Shown here: piece after piece, positions 17,638 to 29,800 of the stretch
Numbering within the stretch: position 1 is the stretch's first letter
Layout: every line of letters begins with the position of its first letter
DNA from: Mycolicibacterium fortuitum subsp. fortuitum
GTDB lineage: Bacteria; Actinomycetota; Actinomycetes; Mycobacteriales; Mycobacteriaceae
NCBI RefSeq assembly: GCF_022179545.1
Contig: NZ_AP025518.1
Span: forward strand, 3,100,001-3,164,000
Length of the DNA stretch: 64,000 nt
Reading direction: 5' to 3'
Program-made: the position numbers and the translations under genes
Notes under the pieces: generated by a model
The model's database searches: none
What the model saw: the letters and a program-made list of their open reading frames with translations, nothing else
What the model was told of the DNA's origin: nothing

Positions 17638-17868
17638 GTGAGCATCAATCCATTCGACGACGACAACGGCAGTTTTTTCGTCCTGATCAACGACGAGGAG
17701 CAACACAGCTTGTGGCCGACCTTCGCCGAGGTTCCGGCCGGCTGGCGAGTGGTCTATGGCGAGGCGGACCGCGCGTCCTGCCTGGAGTACATCGAGCAGC
17801 ATTGGGTCGACATCCGACCGAAGAGTCTCCGCGAGAGGTTGGCACAGGGTCGGACTGTTGATCAGTAA
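17638..17868 (+). CDS. mbtH: MbtH-like NRPS chaperone
   Basis: This is a 76-residue protein of standard MbtH length. All family signatures are present: [10 protein letters not shown] (NxExQxSxWP), PAGWRVVYG, and [14 protein letters not shown]. MbtH proteins bind the A domains of NRPSs and are needed for their folding or adenylation activity. The GTG at 17638 has GGAGA 4 nt upstream. The last 11 bases overlap the start proposed for the giant NRPS gene, so the pair is translationally coupled. GPL loci show the same mbtH-NRPS order, which supports this being the dedicated partner for the eight A domains downstream. Confidence 0.95.
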   Translation: MSINPFDDDNGSFFVLINDEEQHSLWPTFAEVPAGWRVVYGEADRASCLEYIEQHWVDIRPKSLRERLAQGRTVDQ

Positions 17869-20800
17869 GCCGCAGGCTGGAATTTCCGGAAGTGTTCCTG
17901 AGGCACTTCCACTCACGCGGGGCCAGTTGGACATTTGGCTTGCCGAGGAGGCTGGGCGTGCCGGGGTCAAGTGGCAACTTGGCATGCTCGCACGACTCGA
18001 CGGCGCCATCGAACACGGTGTTCTCGAGCAGGCGATCCGGCATGTAGTCGGGGAAGCCGAACCGCTCAGAGCTTCGTTTTCAGAGGTGGACGGCCAGGTC
18101 CTCCAGACACTGGTCGACTATCCAGATGTCGAGCTCGCCCACCACGACCTGACGCAGTCGACCGATCCGGTGCAGGATGTGTACCGGGTGATCGCAACGA
18201 TCCGTCAGACGCCCATGCCGCTTGACGGGCCTTTGTTCAAGTTCGCGTTGCTGCAGACCAAGGCCGAAGAGTTCTACTTTTTTGTATGCTGCCACCACAT
18301 CGCGATCGACGGCATCGGGATGGGTCTGGTCTGCCATCAGATTGCCGCTGCCTACACAGCAATCGCTGCCGGCGAGCCGATGCCGCCCGCAATCTTCGGG
18401 TCCCTGAAGAGCCTCATCGATTGCGAGTCTGACTACGAGGCTACCGACGATTACCGCGATGATCAGGCGTATTGGTCCGAGAATGTACCGCCTGAATCTG
18501 AGCCGCATCATGTACCGGCCTCCGCAGTCGCAAACCAGCCTCTCGAGTACGTGCCTTCTGCGCCAGTCCAACTGGACCAATCGGTGGTCGGCAGGGCCCG
18601 CGAGCTGTCGAAGGCGCTGGGGGTTCGCCGCGCGTCGGTGATCGCTGCGGCGTATGCGCTGCTGGTGCACGGTGAGACCGGGGGAACCGAGGTCGTGCTC
18701 GACTTCCCGGTGAGCCGCCGGGTGCGTCCGGAAGTGCTGACAGTGCCCGGGATGGTTTCCGGGGTTGTGCCCCTGATACTGAGAACATCACCGCAGTCCA
18801 CGGTGGCTGAGTTCTGCCAACATGTCGACCGGCGGATCCGGGAAGCGATGCGCCATCAGCGTTTTCCGCTCCGCGAGATCGAGAACAAGACCCGGTTCCA
18901 GGGCACGGGACAGCCGTCGACGAGGGCTGCCATCAACTTCATCCCGACGATTCCCGTGGCAGACTTTGCCGGCACTCCGGGATCAGGTACGGCAACCCAC
19001 ACCGGCCTGGTGGACCAATTCGGTCTGGTGTTCCTCAAAGAGGATGAAGACCTCTACCTCAGCATGACGGGAGTGGGGCAGCTCTTCGCCGGCTGCGAAG
19101 CTCGCGATTTGGCGGACCGATTCGAACTGGTACTGACGGCGATGACCGCCGACCCGGCACGATCGCTGTCGACGATCGACATCGGTCATGAGCTCAAAGA
19201 GCTTGATGAATGGGGTAATCGGGCAGTCTTGGGTCGGCCGATCCCGCCTGCTCGGTCGATTCCGGCTCTGTTCGCAGAGCAGGTCGCCCGAGACCCGGGC
19301 GCGATCGCGGTGCGTTTCGGCGACAGCTCCATGTCGTATCGCGGGCTGGACTCTGCCGCGAACCGGTTGGCGCACCTGCTCATTGAGCGCGGTGTCGGTC
19401 CGGGGCAGCGGGTGGCGTTGCTGTTCCCGCGGTCGATCGAGGCGATCGTGGCGATCTTCGCTGTGCTGAAAACCGGTGCGGCATATGTACCGATCGACCC
19501 TTCCGTGCCCGACGCCCGCCTCGATTTCGTGCTGTCCGATGCCGGGGCGGTTGTCGCTGTGACCACCGCCAACCTCATGGACCGGGTCAGTGCACGCGGG
19601 TTGACGGTGATCGATATTCACGACCGCGCGGTGTACGGACGACCGGACACTCCGGTATCTGTGTCCCCTGAGCTCGACGACATCGCCTATTTGATTTACA
19701 CCTCGGGTACCACGGGTGTTCCCAAGGGGGTGGCGGTTCCGCATGGGAATGTGACGGGGTTGTTGAGCGCGATCGATGGTGTTGTCGATCTGTCGCCGGG
19801 TCAGGTGTGGACGCAGTGTCATTCGTTGGCGTTTGACTTCTCGGTGTGGGAGATCTTCGGTGCGCTGCTGCATGGTGGGCGGCTGGTGGTGGTGGGCGAA
19901 TCGGTGACGCGTTCGGCTGAAGAGTTGCATGCATTGCTTGTTGATGAACGTGTCAGTGTGTTGAGTCAGACGCCGTCGGCGTTCTATGCGTTGGCGGCGG
20001 TGGATACTGCCGGGCCGGAGAACCGGTTGGCGCTCGAAGCAGTGGTGTTCGGTGGGGAGGCGTTGGAGCCGGCCCGGCTCAAGTCGTGGCTGACTGAGCA
20101 TCCGGTGTTGCCGCGGTTGATCAATATGTATGGGATTACCGAGACGACGGTGCATGCGTCGTTTCGGGAGATCACTGCTGGCGATGTCGGGGGGGTTGGG
20201 AGTCCGATCGGTGTGCCGTTGGACCATCTGGCGTTTTTTGTGCTTGATGGTTGGTTGCGTCCGGCGCCGGTGGGTGTGGTGGGTGAGTTGTATGTGGCCG
20301 GTGCGGGTTTGGGTTATGGCTATGTGGGTCGCACTGGGTTGTCGTCGACTCGGTTTGTGGCGTGTCCGTTTGGTTTGGCGGGCGGGCGGATGTATCGGAC
20401 CGGGGATTTGGTGTGTTGGGGGGCTGACGGTCAGCTGCAGTATGTGGGTCGTGCTGATGAGCAGGTCAAGATTCGTGGTTATCGCATCGAGTTGGGGGAG
20501 ATCCAGTCGGCGTTGATGGCGTTGGACGGTGTGGATCAGGCGGTGGTGATCGCGCGGGAGGATCGTCCCGGTGACAAGCGTCTGGTCGGTTACCTCACCG
20601 GCACGGCTGACCCGGTCGAGTGCCGGGTCGCACTGTCCGAGAAGCTGCCCTCCTACATGGTGCCCACCGCGGTCGTCGCTCTGGACGAATTTCCGTTGAC
20701 CGTCAACGGCAAACTCGACAAAAAAGCGTTACCAGCGCCCGAATTTCGCGAGGTCGATGATCGTCGGGCTCCCTCGACTCCCGTCGAGGAGATCCTGGCC

Positions 20801-23800
20801 GGCATCTACGCCGAGATACTCGGACTGGACCGCGTCGGTGTCGACGCGTCGTTCTTCGAATTGGGTGGCGACAGCATCTTGTCGATGCAAGTTGCTTCAC
20901 GCGCCCGCGCGGCGGGCTTGGTGTGCCGGCCACGCGACATCTTCGTCCAGCAGACCGTGGCCCGTCTCGCTCAGGTGGTCGAGACCACCGGCATACCGGA
21001 CCGGCCCGTCGACGCAGGCTTGGGGCCGGTTGCAGCGACCCCGATCATGCATTGGCTGAAGAGCCTGGAGACTCTCGAGGGGCCGGTCGACGAGTTCAAC
21101 CAGACGGTCGTGCTGCAGGCCCCATCCGGTGCATCTGCGGATGATGTCGCAAACCTCTTGCAGGCCTTGCTCGACCGACACGGCATGCTCCGGCTGCGCG
21201 CCGGGGACGACGACGCAGGCGGCTGGTCCCTCACCGTTCCCGGCGCAGGTTCGGCCGACGCGGCCGGCTGCCTGCGCACAGTCGACGTGCTGTCGGACGA
21301 GGCACTCGTGGGCGCTAGGTCGCGGTTGAACCCGGCCGCCGGGGTGATGGTCAGCGCGCTGTGGGTGACATCGGTGAGTCAGCTGGTGTTGATCGTTCAC
21401 CATCTGGCCGTCGACGGAGTGTCGTGGCGAATCCTCCTGGAGGACCTCAACATCGCCTGGGTTCAGCATCGCCACGGGCAGCCTGTGACATTGCCCGATA
21501 CCGGCACCTCGTTCGCCCGGTGGGCCGATCTGCTGACTCAGGTTGCGCAGCATCCACAAGTCGGGGAGCAGGCGCAGCTGTGGCGGCGCATCGGGGCGAC
21601 GCCGGCAACCCTGCCCGCACCGCTGCCGGATGTCGACACCTACGCGACCGCCGGGCAGCTGTCCATGATGTTGGACGCAGAGACCACCCGGATGTTGCTC
21701 TCAGAGGTGCCCGCCGCCTTCCACGCCGGGGTGCAGGACGTACTGCTGATCGCATTCGGATTGGCGGTGGCTGAGTTCACCCGTGCCGGCGGCGCGCCGA
21801 TCGTCATCGATGTCGAGGGCCACGGCCGCAACGAAGAGATTGTGAATCTGGGCGGAGCGGCTGCCGGGGATCTCGACCTGTCGCGCACGGTCGGATGGTT
21901 CACCACCAAATACCCGGTGGCCCTGGATCTCCAGGGCCGCGGCGGTGGCCTGTCCTGGCCCCAGGTGGTCTCCGGCGACGCGGCTCTCGGCGCTGTGATC
22001 AAAGACGCCAAAGAGCAGCTTCGTGCTCTGCCGGACGGGCTGACCTACGGTCTGTTGCGGTACCTGAATGCCGATGTGGATCTGGCCGGTCCGGACCCGG
22101 TAGTCGCGTTCAACTATCTCGGCCGAATGGGCGCGACCGCAATGGAGTCGTCCACCGACGTCTGGCGGATCTGCCCTGAGGGCTTCTCCTTGGCGAACAT
22201 CGCCGGAGCGGTTGCCACCTCACTCGGGCACACCGTCGAGCTCAACGCCGCCACCGTCGACACCGACGCCGGCGTGCAACTGAACGCCGACTGGACCTGG
22301 GCGCTCTCGGCGCTCGACGACGAACTGGTGAACAGGTTGGGCCAGTTGTGGTTCGAGGCGCTGACAGGCATCTGCGAACACGTTCGCCGTGGAGGCGGGG
22401 GACTGACCCCATCCGACATCGCGCCCGCCGCACTCAGCCAGCAGCAGATCGACGAGCTGAGCCGCCAGTTCCCGGTTGCCGATGTCTTACCGCTGACCCC
22501 GTTGCAACAGGGATTGCTCTACCACGCCGGCACCGCGCAGGGCTCGGACGATGTCTACGCGATGCAGCTCAGTATCGCGTTGAGCGGAGCACTCGATGAG
22601 GATCGGCTCCGTAACGCGGTGCACACGGTCGTCGCGCGGCACCCGCATCTGGTCGCCCGGTTCGCCGAACAGTTCGAGCAGCCGGTACAGGTCATTCCCG
22701 TCGAGCCGACGGTGCCATGGCGGTACGTCGAATTGGACACCGACAACATCGACCTCGGTGATCAAATCCAGGTGATCTGCGCCGCCGAGCGCGCCGCAGT
22801 GTGCGACCTACCGAACCATCCTGCCTTCCGTGCTGCCCTGATTCGTATCGGAGACGACCAGCACCGATTCGTCCTCACCACTCACCACATCGTGCTCGAC
22901 GGCTGGTCGATGCCGATCCTGCTGCAAGAGATCTTTGCAAGCTTCGCTGATCGACGGCTGCCTGCGGCCCCGCCGTATCGCAGCTTCGTCACCTGGCTCG
23001 AAGAACGCGACCATGTCGGGGCGCACGCGGCGTGGAGCGAGCGGTTGAGTGGCTTCGACACCCCCACGCTGGTGGGTTCAGCGGGCCGAGATCGGCTGGG
23101 AGAAAGAGGTATTGAGACCTTCCGGCTCCCCGAACAGGTCAGCCGGGCACTCAGCGGCCTCGCTCGCTCCCATCGCACAACCCCCAACATCGTGCTGCAG
23201 GGTGCCTGGGCAACGTTGCTCAGTTCGCTGACCGGGCAGCAGGATGTCTCATTCGGTACGACCGTGTCGGGGCGTCCGGCGGAGGTCGTCGGGGCCGATT
23301 CCATGGTGGGTCTGCTGATCAACACCGTGCCGGTACGGGCCACGTTCACGCCCGCAACCACGACCTCGGACCTGTTGCGTCAGCTGCAGGACGCCCACAA
23401 TGCCACGCTCGAGCACCAACACGTGGCTCTCAGCGACATCCACCGGATCACGGGCCAGGACCGACTGTTCGACACGCTCCTGGTTTTCGAGAACTATCCG
23501 ATCGACACCGCCGCGCCGCTGGGCGTCGAGGGCTTGACCGTCACCGGGCTCGATTTCCGCGAGTCCAACCACTACCCGTTGGCGGTGCAGGTGTTGCCCG
23601 GCCGTGAGACGGGCAACCACGTCGAACGCGAGATGCGGCTGCGCGTCGAGTACGACGCCGACGTCTTCGACCTCGGCACCGTCGCTACGTTCATCGAGCG
23701 GCTGGAGAAGGTTCTCACTGCGATGAGCGCAGACCCGCACCGGCCGCTGTCGTCAGTCGATCTGCTCGATGCGCACGCCCGCTCCTGCCTGGACAAGTGG

Positions 23801-26800
23801 AGCAACCGAGCGGTTTTGGCCACACCGGCCTCGTCGAAATCGATTCCGGAGTTGTTCGGCGAGCAGGTCGCGCGCACTCCCGACGCGACGGCGCTGAGCT
23901 GCGCCGGCCGATCGATGACCTACCGCGAACTCGACGATGCCGCCAACCGGCTTGCCCAGCTGCTGTCGGCGTACGGCGCCGGACCGGGCGAAGTCGTGGC
24001 ATTGCTGTTTTCCCGCTCGGCCGAAGCCATCGTCGCGATTCTGGCCGTCCTGAAAACTGGTGCCGCATACGTCCCGATCGACCCGGCGCTTCCGCTCGCG
24101 CGCATCCAGTTCATGGTGGCCGACGCCGCGCCGATCGTCGCGGTGACCACATCCGACCGGAGATCACGCCTCGAAGGGTGCGAGCTCCCCGTCATCGACA
24201 TCGGTGATTCGCCGGTGGACAACCAGCCCCACACCGCACTCTCGGGCCCGGCCCCCGACGACATCGCATACATCATCTACACCTCGGGAACCACTGGCGT
24301 CCCCAAAGGTGTTGCCATTCCGCACCGCAACGTTCCGGGCCTGTTCGGCGTGCTCGGCGCCGATGTGTCGTCAGGACCGGGCCAGATCTGGGCACAGTGG
24401 CACTCGTACAGCTTCGACGTGTCGGTGTGGGAGATCTTCGGTGCCCTACTACATGGGGCACGCCTGTTGGTGGTGCGTGAACAGGTGGCCGAATCGCCCG
24501 ATGCCTTTCACGAGCTGCTCGTCACCGAACACGTCACCGTGCTGAGCCAAACCCCTTCTGCAGCGGGAATGATCTCGCCGCAGGGGTTGGAATCGACCGC
24601 GCTGGTGGTGGCGGGTGAAGCGTGTCCGCCGGAGTTGGTGAAACGCTGGGCATCCGGTCGCGTGATGATCAACGCCTACGGTCCCACCGAGGCCACGGTG
24701 TATGCCTCGGTCAGTGCGCCGCTCGCGCCGGGGCCGGAGGTCCCGATCGGCAAGCCCGTGGCCGGGGGAGCACTGTTCATATTGGACTCGTGGCTGCGTC
24801 CGGTCCCTCCGGGCGTGGTCGGCGAGCTGTACATCGCCGGCCGCGGTGTGGGCGTCGGCTATTGGCGTCGAGCGGGCTTGACGTCGTCGCGGTTTGTGGC
24901 CTGCCCTTTCACTGTCGCGGGTGTAGCCGGACAACGGATGTATCGCACAGGTGATCTGGCGCGGTGGGGCGACGACGGGCAGGTGCACTACCTCGGTCGT
25001 GCGGACGAGCAGGTCAAGATCCGCGGATACCGCATCGAACTCGGCGAAGTACAGGCTGCGCTGGCCGCTCTCGACGGGGTGACCCAGGCAGTGGTGATCG
25101 CCCGCGAGGACGACGCCGGTACCGTGCGGCTCGTCGGCTACATCACCGGGGACGCCGATCCGCGTGATGTCCGCGCTCAGGTGGCCGAGCGGCTCCCGAG
25201 CTACATGGTCCCGGCTGCGGTAGTGGTGATCGACACGGTGCCGCTGACCGTCAACGGAAAGCTCGACAGGCGTGCACTTCCGGCTCCCGACTATGCCCGC
25301 ACCGATCATTATCGGGCGCCGACCAGCCCGGTCGAGGAGATCCTTGCCGACGTTTATGCCCGCGTGCTGGGACTGGATCGGGTCGGCGTCGACGACTCGT
25401 TCTTCGATCTCGGCGGGGACTCCTTGTCCGCCATGCGTCTGGTCGCGGCGATAAAGAAATCGCTGAACGCCGGTATTTCGGTGCGCTCGTTGTTCGATGC
25501 GCCCACCGTCGCGGGACTGGCGACCTGTGTCGGTGGGGAAGAAGCTTCGCTGGAGCCACTGGTAGCCGGTGAGCGGCCCGCGGTGGTTCCGTTGTCGTTC
25601 GCACAGTCGCGGCTGTGGTTCCTGGACCAATTGCAGGGCCCGTCACCGGTTTACAACATGACGGCTGCCTTCCGGATCAGCGGCGCGCTCAACTGCGACG
25701 CGTTGCGTGCCGCGCTGGCCGATGTGGTGGACCGCCACGAGAGCCTGCGAACAATGTTCGCCGCACCGGACGGTGTACCCCGCCAGGTCATCGTCGCCGC
25801 CGGGCAAGCGGAGTTCGGCTGGGACGTCGTCGATGCCACCGATTGGACTGCGACCCGCCTGCAGGAAGCCATCGATTCCGCATCGCAGCACACCTTCGAT
25901 CTGGCCACCGAGATCTCGCTGCGGGCAAGACTGTTCCGCCTGTCCGACGACGAACATGTCCTCACGGCGGTGGTGCACCATATCGCGGCAGACGGCTGGT
26001 CGATCACTCCGCTGCTGGCCGATCTGGGGGTGGCCTACAGCAGCCGCTGCGCGGGACAAGCTCCCGAGTGGGCTGGTCTGGCGGTGCAGTACGCCGATTA
26101 TGCGCTGTGGCAACGGGCTCAGTTCGGTGACCTGCAGGATGGGAGCAGCCGGATAGCACGGCAGCTGGCCTATTGGCAGGACGTGTTGTACGGCATGCCC
26201 GAACGCATCGCGCTACCCACCGACCGGCCCTACCCGTCGATGACCGATCAGCGGGGCGCGACGGTGACTGTGCACTGGCCGGTCGAACTCCAGCAGCGGG
26301 TCGCCCAGTTTGCACGCGAGCACAACGCGACCAGTTTCATGGTGGTCCAAGCAGCGCTGCTGACCCTGCTGTCCAAGCTCAGCGCCACGACGGATGTGGC
26401 AGTCGGTTTCCCCATCGCGGGGCGGCGCGACCCCGCGCTTGATGAACTCGTCGGCTTCTTCGTGAACACCTTGGTACTGCGGGCCGACCTGGCGGGAGAC
26501 CCGACGGTCAGCGAGGTGCTGGCTCAAGTTCGCGAGCGCAGTCTGGCGGCGTTCGATCATCAGGATGTGCCGTTCGAGGTTCTCGTCGAACGGCTGAACC
26601 CGACTCGATCCCTGGCACACCACCCACTGATTCAAGTGGCACTGGCGTGGCAGAACAGTTCACGTGCCGGAACGGTGTTGGCCGATCTAGAGGTCACCGA
26701 CGTGCCGGTGAACACCCGCTCCGCACGGATGGATCTGAATTTCTCTCTGGCGGAACGTCAGACCGAGACAGGTGAGCCGGCCGGAATCGGTGGGACCGTG

Positions 26801-29800
26801 GAATTCCGTACCGACGTGTACGACACCGCGACCATCGAGACTCTGATCACCCGATTGCAGCGACTGCTGACGGCGATGACGGCCGACTCCGCCGCGCGAC
26901 TGTCGTCGCTGGATCTACTCGGTGACGATGACCGGGCCCGCCTCGCGGCCTTCGGTAATCTCGATACGCTGGCCCGGCCGGCCCCCCGGCCGATCTCGAT
27001 TCCCGCGTTGTTCGCCGAGCATGTGTCGCGTATCCCGGAGGTGCCGGCTCTCACCTGCGGTGAGCGGTCATGGAGCTACCGCGACCTCGATGAATCCGCG
27101 AACCGGTTGGCGCACTTGTTGGTCGATCACGGTGCAGGCCCGGGGCAGTGCGTGGCGCTGCTTTTCAACCGGTCCGCCGAGGCGATCATCGCGATTCTGG
27201 CGATTCTGAAAACCGGTGCGGCCTACTTACCGATCGATCCGTCGGTACCCGATACCCGACTGGAGTTCGTCCTGGGCGATGCCCGACCGGTGGCCGCGGT
27301 CACCACCGCCAGCCTGTTCGACAGGTTGGCCGGGCGTGGCTTGGCCGTCATCGAGGCGGGATCGGCCGGTGCCTGCACGGGCGGTGATGAGCCGAACAGC
27401 GGCCTGCCTGTGCCGGCCGCGGAAGACACCGCATATCTGATCTACACCTCCGGCACCACCGGTCGGCCCAAGGGCGTTGCGGTAACCCACCACAACGTGA
27501 CCCAACTTCTCGACACACTCGACGGCGGCCTGCCGCACCCCGGTGTGTGGCCGCAGTGCCATTCGCTCGCGTTCGACGTGTCGGTGTGGGAGATCTTCGG
27601 TGCCCTGCTCCGTGGTGGGCGAGTGGTGGTTGTGCCGGAGGAGATCACGGTATCGCCGGAAGACTTCCACGCCTTGCTCGTTCGCGAACATGTCGACGTT
27701 CTCACCCAGACACCGTCGGCTGTCCGGGCGCTTCCGCGAGAGGGCCTCGAGTCGGCAGCACTGGTGGTGGTCGGTGAAGCGTGCCCGCCCGAGGTGGTGG
27801 AGCAGTGGGCTCCAGGTCGGGTGATGATCAACGCCTACGGCCCCACCGAGACCACGATGTGCGTGGCGATCAGTGCACCGCTGGAAGTCGAATCGGACGG
27901 GCCGCACGTCGTTCCCATCGGCTCACCTGTTCCCGGGGCGGCGCTGTTCGTCCTCGACGAGTGGTTGCACCCTGTGCCCGCCGGAGTCATCGGTGAGCTG
28001 TACGTGGCCGGCGCGGGGGTCGCGTACGGCTACGTGGGCCGGACCGGGTTGACGGCCTCGCGGTTCGTTGCCTGCCCGTTCGGTGGCTATGGAGCACGCA
28101 TGTACCGCACCGGCGATCTGGTGTGCTGGCGGCCCGACGGGCAGCTGGAGTACTTGGGCCGGGCCGACGAGCAGGTCAAGATCCGCGGCTTCCGAATCGA
28201 ACTCGGCGAAGTCCAGGCTGCCCTTGCCGCCCTCGAGGGCGTCGAGCAGGCAGTGGTGATCGCTCGCGAGGATCGTCCCGGCGACAAGCGACTGGTCGGA
28301 TACCTCACCGGCACAGCCGATCCCGTCGATGTCCGCGCCGGACTGGCAGAGCGGCTGCCGGCCTACATGGTGCCGGTGGCGGTGGTGGCACTGGATGCAC
28401 TGCCGTTGACGGTGAACGGAAAACTCGACACCAGAGCCCTGCCCGCCCCGGACTACGGTGATGGGGAGCGGTACCGCGCGCCCGCGGACGCCGTCGAAGA
28501 GATCTTGACCGGCATCTACGCCCAGGTGCTCGGACTCGAGCGCGTCGGAGTCGACGACTCGTTCTTCGACCTCGGTGGCGACAGCATTCTGTCGATGCAA
28601 GTTGTCGCGCGCGCCCGCGCGGCCGGTCTCTTCTGCCGCCCGCGCGACGTCTTCGTCGAGCAGACTGTGGCCCGGTTGGCACGAGTGGCCGGCGTGGCCG
28701 CCGGAGCGCACGGCCCGGTAGACGACGGAGTCGGACCGGTCAAGCCCACCCCGGTCATCCGGTGGCTGCGTGACGTCGAACGCTCGGCAGGCCAGGTGGA
28801 CCAGTTCAACCAGACGCTGCTGGTACAGGCTCCCGACGGGGCGACCGAGGCCGACGTCGTAATCCTGTTGCAGGCCTTACTCGATCGCCACGCGATGTTG
28901 CGGCTGAGGGTCGAGGACGATGGAGCCGGCGGGTGGACACTGACGGCTCCCGAGCCGGGTTCGGTCGACGCCCGCAGGTGCCTGCGATCAGTGCCTACGC
29001 TGACCGACGAGGCGCTGACGGCGGCACGGTCTCGGCTGTCTCCGGCCGTCGGGTCGATGTTGAGCGCCCTATGGGTGTCCTCGACGGCTCAACTGCTGTT
29101 GATCGTCCATCATCTGGCGGTCGACGGGGTGTCGTGGCGAATCATCCTGGAAGACCTCAACATCGCCTGGACGCAGCATCGCGGTGGACAAGCCGTCGCG
29201 CTGCCGCCGGCGGGGACGTCGTTCGCACGGTGGGCCGAGCTGCTGGACACCTACGCAAGCGAACCGGACGTGGTGGCCAGGGCCGAGGAGTGGAGACAGA
29301 TCGCCGCGGCGCCTGCGGTGTTGCCTGCGGTACGCCCCGAGGTGGATACCTATGCGACCGCCGGGCAGCTGCCGGTCACCCTTGACGCCGAGACCACCCG
29401 CATGCTGCTCGGCGAGGTGCCTGCGGCCTTCCATGCCGGGGTGCCCGACATTCTCTTGATCGCCTACGGGCTCGCACTGGCCGAGTTCGCCGGCACGAAC
29501 GGTCCGATCTCGCTCGATGTCGAAGGGCACGGGCGCCACGAAGAAATCGGCGAAGACATCGACCTGTCGCGCACGGTCGGGTGGTTCACCGCGAAATACC
29601 CTGTGGCACTGTCGGTGGCCGGTCTGTCCTGGGCCGACGTGGTCGCCGGTGACGCGGCGTTGGGCACCGTGATCAAGAGTGCCAAGGAACAGCTTCGGGC
29701 TCTGCCCGATCCGTTGACCTACGGGGTCCTGCGCTACCTCAATCCTGATGTCGACCTCGACACAGCCGATCCCGCCGCCGGATTCAACTACCTCGGTCGC

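Noticed and set aside
17756..17857. Longer N terminus for the first NRPS beginning at 17756
   Set aside because: This stretch lies within mbtH, which has all family motifs, and its translation has no C-domain character. The TTG at 17858 fits better.
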